Virus record (IMG/VR): IMGVR_UViG_3300032289_001431
Coordinates: 1-64,000 of that record
Direction: 5' to 3' (one strand)
Source of the DNA: a virus
Length of the DNA stretch: 64,000 nucleotides
Each line of letters starts with the position of its first letter. Positions within the stretch are counted from its first letter, which is position 1. The notes under the pieces were generated by a model. The model had not been told where the DNA came from and searched no databases. It saw nothing but the letters and a program-made list of their open reading frames with translations. Position numbers and translations under genes: made by a program. Below are positions 6,057 through 15,073 of the stretch, in pieces.

Positions 6057-7471
6057 TTAATTTAAATTTATTAAATGATAAACAAGGCGAAATTAAAACC
6101 GATTCTGGTGTTTTAAATTTTATTAGAAATAAATTTTCTATCGCAAATCCAGCGTATGGGAGAGGTAATAAATTCACACCAGCTAGATTATATGCAATTA
6201 CACCATCAGGTAGATTTGATCTTGGGTTGCTTGAAAATATAACAGCATATTTAGATTCTGAACAATTATCATATGAAATAGATTTTAATTTAAAAAACAA
6301 ATTTAAAAATGGATTTGACGATCCAATTATTAAAAAATATTGTATGGTTTATCGTGATCATCAAGACAAATCTATCAAAAAAGCTATAAAAAAAGGTAGA
6401 GGTGTGATTATTATTCCAACTGCTGGTGGTAAAACTCTTATAATGGCTGGTGTTATTGAAAGCTTAAGGTTGAATATGAACAAACCTGATGCTTTAGCGT
6501 TAGTTGTTGTGCCGTCATTACAATTAGTTACACAAACAGCACAAGATTTTGAAGATTATGGAGTGGAAAAAGTTACAAAATGGTCGGGTAACAATATACC
6601 AACACCAGATGCAACTACAATTGTAGCTGGAACTCAAATATTATTAAGCGATAAAACTGATTTATCGATTTTAGATAAAGTTGATATTCTTCTTATAGAC
6701 GAAACCCATGGTTTACGTAAAGGTAATGAAATTAATAAAATATTTCAACTTATAAATACTGATTATAAATTTGGATTTACGGGAACTATGCCATCGTCTT
6801 TAATAGACCAGTGGAATATTATTGGTAAAATCGGACCAGTAATATATGAGGAAAAAACACAAGATCTTAGAGAAAAAAATTACGTTTCTAATTTTAAAAT
6901 AATGGTTCTTGATATAGAACATAGTAATATACCAAATTTTACAAAAAATGTAACAAAACCAGCAGAAGCATATAATAATGAAATAGAATATTTAATAAAT
7001 AATGACAGAAGAAACAACATAATAGCTAAACTTGCATCTAAATTAGATAATAATACCATTATTATGGTCGATAGAATAGATCATGGGATAAATATTGAAA
7101 TTGCATTAAAAGAAATATGTGAAGATAAACGTCCAATTTATTTTATAAGAGGATCAACCGAAATCGAAGAACGAGAAAAAATTAGAAAATTAATGGAAGA
7201 ACGAAATGATATAATTGCAGTTGCCGTTTCAAAAATATTTAGCACAGGTATTAATATTCCAAATTTACATAATATTATTTTTGCTTCGGCGGGAAAAGCT
7301 AAAATTAAAATTATGCAATCAATAGGACGGGCATTACGTTTACACCCAACAAAATCAATGGCTATTATTTTTGATATTGCTGACAATACAAAATATGGAA
7401 AAACTCACGCAAAAGAACGGATAAAACTTTATGAAACAGAAAAATACATATATAGCACAACGAAAATATAA
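6053..7471 (+). CDS. uvsW: UvsW DNA/RNA helicase
   Basis: Superfamily 2 helicase predicted to remodel recombination intermediates and unwind R-loops. Motifs: PTAGGKT (122-128, Walker A), LLIDETHG (DExH box), GFTGTMP (motif III), then a second RecA-like domain with STGINIPNL and a motif VI region QSIGRALRL. It has 472 residues against 503 in T4. It follows uvsY and overlaps the gp55-like gene by 41 bases. Confidence 0.88.
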   Translation: MINLNLLNDKQGEIKTDSGVLNFIRNKFSIANPAYGRGNKFTPARLYAITPSGRFDLGLLENITAYLDSEQLSYEIDFNLKNKFKNGFDDPIIKKYCMVYRDHQDKSIKKAIKKGRGVIIIPTAGGKTLIMAGVIESLRLNMNKPDALALVVVPSLQLVTQTAQDFEDYGVEKVTKWSGNNIPTPDATTIVAGTQILLSDKTDLSILDKVDILLIDETHGLRKGNEINKIFQLINTDYKFGFTGTMPSSLIDQWNIIGKIGPVIYEEKTQDLREKNYVSNFKIMVLDIEHSNIPNFTKNVTKPAEAYNNEIEYLINNDRRNNIIAKLASKLDNNTIIMVDRIDHGINIEIALKEICEDKRPIYFIRGSTEIEEREKIRKLMEERNDIIAVAVSKIFSTGINIPNLHNIIFASAGKAKIKIMQSIGRALRLHPTKSMAIIFDIADNTKYGKTHAKERIKLYETEKYIYSTTKI

Positions 7472-8144
7472 CAAAAGAAAAAAACTTCTTGATAACAACA
7501 TAGAACCCGTTTTTGATGATGAGGATGATGATTTGTCGTTTAATAATTTTGATGATCGATATGAACCAATTACAGATGATGACGATGATATTAATCATGA
7601 TGATGATGATCATGATGATGATGATGATGATGATAATGATGTTACCGAAGACATTGAAAAAGATAAAAATGTAACATCAGAAGAAGATAAACCTAAAAAA
7701 AGAGGCAGAAAAACAACGGGTGACAAAGCAAAATTTTATGTTCAACCTGCTGAATTTGATCAAGAAATTATGAATTATTATGACACTGGTAAAATGTCTG
7801 ATAATTTAGCTTTAATGGTAAGTAAAATATCACATAAATTAAGTTATGCTCCAAATTTTATTAATTACAGTTACAGAGAAGAGATGGTTGGGGATGGTGT
7901 CATACGTATGATGAAAGCTTTAATTGCCAAAAAATATAATAGAGATAAAGGAACTAATCCATTTTCATATTTTACTCGAATTGCTTTCAATGCTTTTAGA
8001 AATAGAATTAAAAAAGAAAAACATGTACATGAAACACATGAAAAATACTCAAGAGAACTTATGTTTATGTCAGAATGTTCTGGAAATTTACATAAAAACA
8101 ATAATATTAGCATCATGAAAGAAAGAATGCGAGATTATGATTGA
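7431..8144 (+). CDS. 55: Late sigma factor, gp55-like, with Asp-rich N-terminal extension
   Basis: Predicted sigma factor that directs host RNA polymerase to late promoters. The C-terminal 140 residues match gp55: YAPNFINYSYREEMVGDGVI, then NPFSYFTRIAFNAFRNRIKKE and a Lys/Glu-rich end, as in T4 gp55 (SGYTQSWKQEMIADGI and [21 protein letters not shown]). It has 237 residues against 185 in T4; the extra is residues 1-95, with a basic start, a Glu/Asp stretch (28-70, many consecutive Asp encoded by GAT repeats) and a KKRGRK patch. The ATG lies inside uvsW, and no other plausible Met occurs before the conserved part. Confidence 0.82.
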   Translation: MKQKNTYIAQRKYNKRKKLLDNNIEPVFDDEDDDLSFNNFDDRYEPITDDDDDINHDDDDHDDDDDDDNDVTEDIEKDKNVTSEEDKPKKRGRKTTGDKAKFYVQPAEFDQEIMNYYDTGKMSDNLALMVSKISHKLSYAPNFINYSYREEMVGDGVIRMMKALIAKKYNRDKGTNPFSYFTRIAFNAFRNRIKKEKHVHETHEKYSRELMFMSECSGNLHKNNNISIMKERMRDYD

Positions 8145-8168
8145 TAAATGTAAATTATATGATACATT
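8141..8168 (+). promoter_or_regulatory. Sigma70-like promoter before gp47
   Basis: TTGATA, 16-base spacer, TACATT; 6 bases then separate the -10 box from the ATG at 8175. Moderate match, but the same -10 to ATG distance is seen at other starts in this window. Confidence 0.4.
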
Positions 8169-8174
8169 AGATTA

Positions 8175-9215
8175 ATGCCAGAGTCTTGTAACATAATAGC
8201 AAGTCAAAAAATAGGTTGTTTTTCAGATATTCATCTTGGCATAGGACAAGATAGTTCTATTTTTCATAAAATTTCTTTAGATTTTGCTAAATGGGCTTCA
8301 AATTTATATCAGGAAAACAATATTACCGAAATTATTATCCCCGGTGATATATTTCACAATAGAAGTCAAATTTCAGTTGAAACTTTAACAGTTGCTAAAC
8401 AATTTTTTGAGTATTTTAAAGATTTTAACATTTATATTTCAACAGGAAATCACGATTGTTTTAAAAAAGATTCTAGTGATATCAATTCAATTACGCTACT
8501 GGACGGTTGGAATAATATTAAAATAATTGATAATCAACTTTTAATTCTTAAAACTAACTATAATAAAACAATAGGACTTGTTCCATGGGGATATGATATT
8601 ACAAAAGTTCCTCATTGTGATATAATATTTGGTCATTTTGAAATATCTTCTTTTTATATGAACACATATAAAGTGTGTGAACACGGACATTCATATAAAA
8701 ATATGTTTGATATTGGTGATTGTATAATTTCGGGTCATTTCCACAAAAAAGATAACAGAAATTATGAAAATAATAAATCAATTACATACTTAGGAAGTCC
8801 ATATCAACACAATTTTGGCGATATACATGATATCAGAGGAATTTATATTTTTGACATATTAAACAATACTTTTCAATTTATAGAAAATGATATTTCACCC
8901 AAACATTATAAATTATCTATAAAAAAAGATATAGATGAGAATATAGTTAAAAACAATTTTGTTAGTATTGTTATCGATAATGATATTGAAGAAGATGAAA
9001 TAAATTCATACGCAGCTAAAGTAGCATCATTTAGCCCTAAAACATTAAGAATAGATTATGATGCCGAAAAAACAAGCATAGAAACACGCCAAGATGCGGA
9101 ACTTGATAGTTCTAATTTACTCAAAAGCATTGATGAATACATTGAAACATTGGATATAGAAAATAAAAAAGAAGTTGTAGAATATATAAAAGAGATGTAT
9201 AATTCTTTAATATGA
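8175..9215 (+). CDS. 47: gp47, SbcD/Mre11-like nuclease subunit
   Basis: Predicted nuclease subunit of the gp46/47 complex that resects DNA ends for recombination-dependent replication. Mre11 phosphodiesterase motifs are in order: FSDIHLG, PGDIFH, TGNHD, FGHFE and SGHFH. It has 346 residues, like T4 gp47 (339). The last 4 bases overlap the first gene of a glycosylation island, which separates it from its partner gp46 at 16546. Confidence 0.9.
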   Translation: MPESCNIIASQKIGCFSDIHLGIGQDSSIFHKISLDFAKWASNLYQENNITEIIIPGDIFHNRSQISVETLTVAKQFFEYFKDFNIYISTGNHDCFKKDSSDINSITLLDGWNNIKIIDNQLLILKTNYNKTIGLVPWGYDITKVPHCDIIFGHFEISSFYMNTYKVCEHGHSYKNMFDIGDCIISGHFHKKDNRNYENNKSITYLGSPYQHNFGDIHDIRGIYIFDILNNTFQFIENDISPKHYKLSIKKDIDENIVKNNFVSIVIDNDIEEDEINSYAAKVASFSPKTLRIDYDAEKTSIETRQDAELDSSNLLKSIDEYIETLDIENKKEVVEYIKEMYNSLI

Positions 9216-9961
9216 AAGATATAGGAATAGCAATTATAGACGTTTATAGTCAAAATGACCTTGATTTATGTTATAAATCAATTCCAAATGAAATTGAAAA
9301 CATAATCGTAATCTCAAATACTAGTAATAAACTCCCTGATTGTGATAAAAAACAATTTAGCTCGACTATACCATTTGCAACTTTAAGAAATTGGGCAATT
9401 AATTATTTTAGAATAAAAGGTTTAAAACATTATTTTTTAATTAATTCAAATCACAGTTTAACCGATTCTGAAATTTTTAGCAAAATAATAAAAAACGCAG
9501 AAGTGTTTGGAACTTGGTGTTTTCTCGGACCAGAAAAAACAACTCTTTCAATTGAAGATGATGAACATAATATTACATTAAATCTTAGTAATAAAATTAA
9601 CAGTGATTTTATATATTTGTTTAATGGTATAGTTTCAAATATAGGATTTTTTGATGAAAGATTTTTTAATACAAAAGATCTTGATGTTTTAGATTATATC
9701 AAAAGAATGATAGATAAAAAAGTATTTCCACCCGTTGGTTATATTCCAATTATAAAAGAAGGTTTAGTTAAATCGGAATCAAACATAACAAAACCAAATT
9801 ATAAAGAAATAGATAATGCAGATCAAAGTGTTAATATGGCATATGCTTATTTCTTAAGCAAATATCAATACATACCCACTCAAAATGATCCAAAACCAGT
9901 ATCCAACGAGGAATTAATGGCATCTTTAGAAAATATACAGAAAAATTATGCAAAAAAATAA
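9212..9961 (+). CDS. Glycosyltransferase-like protein (divergent GT-A)
   Basis: It has 249 residues. It starts with IGIAIIDVYSQNDLDLCYKSI, similar in layout to the GT2-type proteins encoded next, and has TLRNWAINYF where GT2 proteins carry their donor-site helix. A clear DxD is not visible (INSNHSLTD sits in its place), so it may be inactive or use another metal site. The C-terminus SNEELMASLENIQ resembles the tails of the next three proteins. First gene of the island, overlapping gp47 by 4 bases. Confidence 0.6.
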   Translation: MKDIGIAIIDVYSQNDLDLCYKSIPNEIENIIVISNTSNKLPDCDKKQFSSTIPFATLRNWAINYFRIKGLKHYFLINSNHSLTDSEIFSKIIKNAEVFGTWCFLGPEKTTLSIEDDEHNITLNLSNKINSDFIYLFNGIVSNIGFFDERFFNTKDLDVLDYIKRMIDKKVFPPVGYIPIIKEGLVKSESNITKPNYKEIDNADQSVNMAYAYFLSKYQYIPTQNDPKPVSNEELMASLENIQKNYAKK

Positions 9962-10769
9962 AATAGGACTTGGTTTAATAACATGTGATAGACCAGATTT
10001 TTTCAAAAAATGCTACTCTTCGATAAAAACTATCAATGATAAATGTTTTGTAGTTGTTGATGATGGTAATACGTCTATAAAAGATTTAATAGATTCGGAA
10101 GAAAATTCCATACGTTACATTAAAACCAATGGAAAAGAGGGTGTAGCTGTTGCTAAAAATAAAGCATTGCGATATTTGATGGATTGTGAATGTGAACACA
10201 TTTTTTTAATGGAAGATGACATTATTATAAAAGATAATAATGTTTTTAATGCATATATTAAAGCTTCAAATGAAACGGGAATTAAACATTTTAATTTTGG
10301 TTTACATGGTAATCATAATTTGGATCATCTTGGTCGCCCCGTTATACAAACAACTATAAATTATCCAAATAAAATAAGAATAAGTCTATTTTCTAACGTA
10401 TTAGGTGCTTTTAGTTATTATCATTATGATGTTATTGATAAATGTGGATACATGGATGAATATTTTTACAATGCACTTGAGCACGTAGATCATACATACC
10501 AAATAATAAAAGCAGGATATCATCCTCCGTTTAGATGGTTTGCTGACATTGAAAATTCAACGCTTTACATACAAGATATTGTTAAAAATCATGATCAAAG
10601 TAAAATAAGATCACAAGATGATTATATGAAAAATTTTGTCAGAGCATTAGATTATTTTTTAAGTAAAAATAAATTTTCTGTTGTTCAGGGTTATGGAAGA
10701 CCCGAAACAATAGCATCCGAAAAAGAAGTAATTGAAAGTTTAAAAAAGATTTATAATGAACACAAATAA
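9948..10769 (+). CDS. Family 2-type glycosyltransferase
   Basis: GT-A fold enzyme predicted to move a sugar from a nucleotide donor. KIGLGLITCDRPDFFKKCYSSI begins the Rossmann-like domain (given here as two parts: KIGLGLITCDRP, then FFKKCYSSI), VVVDDGN is the first acidic motif and IFLMEDDIII the DxD equivalent. A second half with HVDHTYQIIKAGY resembles the acceptor or catalytic region. The ending SEKEVIESLKKIY matches the tails of its neighbours. Overlaps both flanking genes by 14 bases. Confidence 0.75.
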   Translation: MQKNKIGLGLITCDRPDFFKKCYSSIKTINDKCFVVVDDGNTSIKDLIDSEENSIRYIKTNGKEGVAVAKNKALRYLMDCECEHIFLMEDDIIIKDNNVFNAYIKASNETGIKHFNFGLHGNHNLDHLGRPVIQTTINYPNKIRISLFSNVLGAFSYYHYDVIDKCGYMDEYFYNALEHVDHTYQIIKAGYHPPFRWFADIENSTLYIQDIVKNHDQSKIRSQDDYMKNFVRALDYFLSKNKFSVVQGYGRPETIASEKEVIESLKKIYNEHK

Positions 10770-11532
10770 AATTGGCGTTGGTATAACAACTTATAATTCA
10801 GAAAAATATTTTAAAGCTTTATATGAATCGCTTCCGCTTTCAAATATTGAAGAATTAGTTGTTGTTAATGGTGGAAATCAATATGAGGGAAAATACGCTT
10901 GTCATTGGATACAACATAATCAAAATTATTATCCAGCCGTATGTCGAAATGATGCCATTAATTTTCTTCTAAATAGAGAATGCGAACATATTTTCATCAT
11001 AGAAGATGATATGATTATTAAAAATTCTAATATATTTAAAAAGTATATAGAAACTTCAAAAATATCAGGAATTAAATATTTTTCATATGTTAGTATGTCT
11101 TGGGATTCGGGTTCACCTTATAAAAGAACACCAAAATTGTCTGTAAATTATTCAAAAGATATTGGTGTATCTTTTTATAAAAACATGTGTAATGAATTTA
11201 CATATCACCATCATTCTTGTTTTCTTAAAAATGGATTATATGATACTCAATTTAGAGATCCTTTTGATATTGATATGGCTTATAGAGAATCTCAACAAGA
11301 TTATTCTTCTTTGTTTTGGTGGTTTGCTGATATTAAAAATTCAGATGAATATATAGAAAACAATCCAGACGCAACAAGTCGATTACAAACCGAACGTCCA
11401 GATGGTTCAAGACAAGAAACAATTAATAACCAATGGAAACTTTTTTTTAAAAAACACGGATTAACTGTAAATCAAATACCCGAACCAACAGAAAAAGAAC
11501 TTTTAAACAAACTAAAAACAATAAAGCCGTGA
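10756..11532 (+). CDS. Family 2-type glycosyltransferase, paralogue of the preceding one
   Basis: It shares the start KIGVGITTYNSEKYFKALY, the acidic motif HIFIIEDDMII and FWWFADIKNSDEYI with the previous protein (FRWFADIENSTLYI there), so the two arose by duplication. It lacks a clear DDG motif (VVNGGNQY instead). The C-terminal tail is PTEKELLNKLKTI. 258 residues. The stop overlaps the next start as GTGA. Confidence 0.75.
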   Translation: MNTNKIGVGITTYNSEKYFKALYESLPLSNIEELVVVNGGNQYEGKYACHWIQHNQNYYPAVCRNDAINFLLNRECEHIFIIEDDMIIKNSNIFKKYIETSKISGIKYFSYVSMSWDSGSPYKRTPKLSVNYSKDIGVSFYKNMCNEFTYHHHSCFLKNGLYDTQFRDPFDIDMAYRESQQDYSSLFWWFADIKNSDEYIENNPDATSRLQTERPDGSRQETINNQWKLFFKKHGLTVNQIPEPTEKELLNKLKTIKP

Positions 11533-12302
11533 AAATATCAATCGGAATTAATATTTTTCAATCTTATAAACGTCAAAATCAATGTATTGAAGTTTTAAAC
11601 GCATTAACTCGTAAATACAATGAGATAAATTTATACAATATAACATATATAGATCAAACAAATAAAACTTGTGGGTTTAAACATCTTCCTTTTTTAAAAA
11701 GAAAATGCAAAGATATTATTCAAAATTCTACTTCTGAAAAACCAATAGCTAAAGATTTTTTTGATATATTAGCCGATACTAGTTGTGATTATTTTATCTT
11801 TTTAAACAGCGACATTTTATTAGCAGAAAAAACAATAAAACTCATTTTAAAAGGTGAATATGAAACTTATTTTTTTTCAAGACATGATTGTTATCCAATA
11901 GAAAATATTAACAATATTGTACCATTTAGAATAGAAATAGCAGGGTTTGATGCTTGGGCCGTTAAAAAAACATGGTGGTTAGAAAATAAACAAAATTTTA
12001 ACGATTATGTATATGCTGAACATTTATGGGATGTTGCGTTTTCATTAGAAATGTACAATAAAAGTAAATCTTTTATAGGAAATAAAGATGTTTATCTTTG
12101 TCATGAAAAACATGATTTAAAATGGAACGAATTTTCACCAGAAGCTTTACATAATACAAAATTATGGGAAAAATCACCATATTCTAAAAATTGGAAAAAA
12201 TTTATATACGAGAATCTTGTAAAAAGACAACCATATGGTATGTTTTTAAACCCACTTCTTAATGAAGAAGAATTAGAAAAAAAATTACTTAAAGTGATAT
12301 GA
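11529..12302 (+). CDS. Glycosyltransferase-like protein, GTG start
   Basis: It has 257 residues and a GT-A-like layout: MKISIGINIFQSYKRQNQC start, DYFIFLNSDILLAEKTI (acidic NSD in the donor site), then AEHLWDVAFSLEMY. It begins with GTG, overlapping the preceding TGA. The C-terminus NEEELEKKLLKVI again resembles the tails of the three proteins before it. Acceptor unknown. Confidence 0.65.
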   Translation: MKISIGINIFQSYKRQNQCIEVLNALTRKYNEINLYNITYIDQTNKTCGFKHLPFLKRKCKDIIQNSTSEKPIAKDFFDILADTSCDYFIFLNSDILLAEKTIKLILKGEYETYFFSRHDCYPIENINNIVPFRIEIAGFDAWAVKKTWWLENKQNFNDYVYAEHLWDVAFSLEMYNKSKSFIGNKDVYLCHEKHDLKWNEFSPEALHNTKLWEKSPYSKNWKKFIYENLVKRQPYGMFLNPLLNEEELEKKLLKVI

Positions 12303-12946
12303 AAATAAAACATTACACGTTTTTTAGTGATAGTCATAAAATATTTTTAAAATATTTTTTAAATTCTTTTCCATTTGATTCTTCAATAGATTTAATAATA
12401 AGATATATTCCACAAGAATGTAAATCGGCAGAATATGAATCAGAAGGATTCGACAAATCAATGAAAAAAAAAGTTGAATTTATAAACAATGCTTTTGATG
12501 AATTAAAAAATAATGATATTTTCATTTTTACCGATCCTGATGTAATTTTTATTAAACCATACAAAGATTTATTTTTAACAGAAATGGGAAATTCTGATAT
12601 AATATTTCAATCAGACGTTGGAACGGCATGTATGGGAATATTTTGTTGTAAAGTATCAGATAAAACAAAATTTTTCTTTAAAGATTTATATGATAAACTA
12701 GATAATTTTAAACACGATCAAGATGCGGCAAATGTATTATTAAGAATAAAAAATTATAATTTAAACATTAAATTGTTTTCACATAAAATTTTTAATTACG
12801 GATTTAATGGTGTTCGATATGAAGGCGAAGATAAAATTAACATTCCAAACGATATTGTATTATTACATGCTAATTTTGCAGTAGGCGTTGAAAAAAAAAT
12901 CAAGTTAATAAAATTAACATTAGATCAATTTAAAAAAAATATATGA
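12299..12946 (+). CDS. Nucleotide-diphospho-sugar transferase-like protein
   Basis: It has 215 residues with a DxD-type metal motif in IFTDPDVIFIKP (D79-P-D81) and HDQDAAN further on, the pair seen in nucleotide-diphospho-sugar transferases of the PF03407 type. It lacks the shared tail of the previous four proteins. The stop overlaps the next start as ATGA-type coupling. Confidence 0.65.
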   Translation: MKIKHYTFFSDSHKIFLKYFLNSFPFDSSIDLIIRYIPQECKSAEYESEGFDKSMKKKVEFINNAFDELKNNDIFIFTDPDVIFIKPYKDLFLTEMGNSDIIFQSDVGTACMGIFCCKVSDKTKFFFKDLYDKLDNFKHDQDAANVLLRIKNYNLNIKLFSHKIFNYGFNGVRYEGEDKINIPNDIVLLHANFAVGVEKKIKLIKLTLDQFKKNI

Positions 12947-13611
12947 TTATTGGTAATGGTCTTATTGCTAACAGTTTAAAAGAAATAGATAACAATAATT
13001 TTATTTTTTTTGGAAGTGGTGTTTCAAACTCACTATCAACAGATACAAAGGAATTTACAAGAGAAAAAAATTTATTATTACAAACAATAAAAGAAAATAA
13101 TTTTAAAAAAATTATATACTTTAGCACATGTGATGTTTATGATTCATCAAAACAAAATTCTTTATATTTAAAACACAAATTAAACATGGAAGAAACAATT
13201 AAACTTAATTGTAAAGATTGGATTATATTTAGAGTTTCACAAATCATCGGACATGGTGGGAATAAAAACAATCTTCTTTATAAATTATGTTCAAATGTTT
13301 TTTCTGAATATAGCTTTGTATTATATTCAAATTATGAAAGAAATTTAATTGATATTAATGTTTTTAAAAAAATTATTTTAATGTATTTAGTCGCATCTAA
13401 TAAAGTTATTAACATTGCTAATCCTTTAAACATAAAAGTAAGCGAATTAATTAAATTAATTGAAGAAATAACAGGTAAAAAAGCAACATATGAAATTAAT
13501 ACCGATAAAAATACGTTTGACATACCATTAGACGAATCTTATCCTTATTACATTTTTAATTCAAATTATTATAGAGATACAATAAATTCTTTTTTAAAAA
13601 AATTTAATTAA
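12943..13611 (+). CDS. NAD-dependent epimerase/dehydratase-like (short SDR)
   Basis: Rossmann nucleotide-binding start MIIGNGLIANSL, active-site Ser/Thr in YFSTCDVYD (S61, T62) and YLKHK giving Tyr75 and Lys79 of the YxxxK pair. At 222 residues it is shorter than usual extended SDRs (about 300), with a compact front. Probably makes or modifies the nucleotide sugar used by this island. Confidence 0.7.
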   Translation: MIIGNGLIANSLKEIDNNNFIFFGSGVSNSLSTDTKEFTREKNLLLQTIKENNFKKIIYFSTCDVYDSSKQNSLYLKHKLNMEETIKLNCKDWIIFRVSQIIGHGGNKNNLLYKLCSNVFSEYSFVLYSNYERNLIDINVFKKIILMYLVASNKVINIANPLNIKVSELIKLIEEITGKKATYEINTDKNTFDIPLDESYPYYIFNSNYYRDTINSFLKKFN

Positions 13612-13631
13612 AAACAATTTTAAACATAAAA

Positions 13632-14513
13632 ATGATTAATGAAAAATATCACAACGAAAGTTTAGTAAATCCACCATATCCACCATATCACGAAGGATAT
13701 GATTTGGAATCTTATTTCATAAATTATTATTTAAACAATAAAAATAAAATAGATTCTACTGGGTGGAATTTTCTACCAATCAAATGGACTCATATATACA
13801 ATCAAAGACCAGATTTATCTAACAGTTTACAACAAGTTTTAAATAACCTTGATTTGAATAAAAAATATTTTACAGTTTCGCAACATGATGATGCACCTGC
13901 ACACAAATTACCACCACAAACAATAAATTTTTCAGCGGGTGGCAATCAACCTGATACCATTCCAATACCTCTTATATCTTCTCCTATAAAAAATATTAAA
14001 AATACACAAAAAAATATATTTTGTAGTTTTGTAGGAAGCGTTAATCAAAACATGCCGGGAAATGCTGCTATTGGACATCAAATAAGGATGCAAATGCTTC
14101 ATACATTGGTTGATAATAAAGATTATGTGTTAAAACCCAAACATTGGTCACCAGAAATAAACGAAAACAGACAGGATTTGTTTTTAGATATTACAAGTAG
14201 AAGCAAATTTACTTTATGTCCAAGAGGATATGGCGCATCTAGCTTTAGGATGTATGAAGCAATGCAATTAAATTCAGTACCAGTATACATTTACAATAAA
14301 ACACCGCATATACCATTTAAAGATGATATAAATTGGGAAGATATATCGGTTTTAATAGAAGCAAATGATATTCCACATATAGATTCTATATTAAAGTCAA
14401 TCAGTGATGAAAAATACAACAAAATAATTGACAATATTAAGAACTTTTATCCCAAATACTTTACATTAGAAGCCACTTGTGTTAATATAGTCAAGATTAT
14501 AAAAAATAAATGA
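13632..14513 (+). CDS. Exostosin-family (GT47-type) glycosyltransferase
   Basis: Residues about 190-222 carry the exostosin pattern KFTLCPRGYGASSFRMYEAM followed by NSVPVYI, a GT-B-type donor site. The N-terminal half, with PPYPPYHEGYDLE, is of unknown role. 293 residues. It is the only island gene with a clear gap upstream (20 bases), and its last bases overlap the next ATG. Confidence 0.72.
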   Translation: MINEKYHNESLVNPPYPPYHEGYDLESYFINYYLNNKNKIDSTGWNFLPIKWTHIYNQRPDLSNSLQQVLNNLDLNKKYFTVSQHDDAPAHKLPPQTINFSAGGNQPDTIPIPLISSPIKNIKNTQKNIFCSFVGSVNQNMPGNAAIGHQIRMQMLHTLVDNKDYVLKPKHWSPEINENRQDLFLDITSRSKFTLCPRGYGASSFRMYEAMQLNSVPVYIYNKTPHIPFKDDINWEDISVLIEANDIPHIDSILKSISDEKYNKIIDNIKNFYPKYFTLEATCVNIVKIIKNK

Positions 14514-15073
14514 AAACTATTTTAGATATAGGGTGTAATAATTTAGATGGTTTTAAATTGTTAAAGACACAGGAAACAATTAACGATGAAGATGTTAAAA
14601 TATTCGTAGAAGCTAATCCAGAATGTTGGATAGACTTGGAAAGAGATATTAAAAGCATAGAAAATTCATTTTTAATCAAAAAAGCAGTAGATACTGAAGT
14701 AAAAACAACAACTCTAATAACTAGAAACGATAAAATTAAAGATATTGGAGCGACAATAATGGGTGAAAAATTCTTAACTGATAGTTTGGGACGCTTTAAT
14801 ATTAAAATAGACAAATATAATCATTATAATATTGAAACGACTACAATTATTGATATTATTAATGATTTTAAAATCAATACCGAAGAGTGTATTTTAAAAT
14901 TTGACGCAGAGGGTGTTGAATATGCGGTATTAAAACAAATTTTAGAAAATAATATAATCTTTAAAAAGATATATTGTGAATTTCATGTTCACAATCAACA
15001 AGATGAAAATAAAAGGCAAAATATAATCAATAGTTTTAAAGAAAAAAACCAAGAAATCGTAGAATGGCACTAA
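14510..15073 (+). CDS. FkbM-type methyltransferase
   Basis: SAM-binding start ILDIGCNNLDGFKLL, acidic residue in FVEANPEC and the FkbM hallmark LKFDAEGVEYAVLK, which fits O-methylation of sugars or lipids. 187 residues. A second FkbM-type gene lies at 15924. Overlaps the next gene by 10 bases. Confidence 0.75.
   Translation: MKTILDIGCNNLDGFKLLKTQETINDEDVKIFVEANPECWIDLERDIKSIENSFLIKKAVDTEVKTTTLITRNDKIKDIGATIMGEKFLTDSLGRFNIKIDKYNHYNIETTTIIDIINDFKINTEECILKFDAEGVEYAVLKQILENNIIFKKIYCEFHVHNQQDENKRQNIINSFKEKNQEIVEWH

Noticed and set aside
7500-7645. GAT repeat as a sign of a frameshift or pseudogene in gp55
   Set aside because: The frame stays open on both sides and the conserved sigma part is complete.
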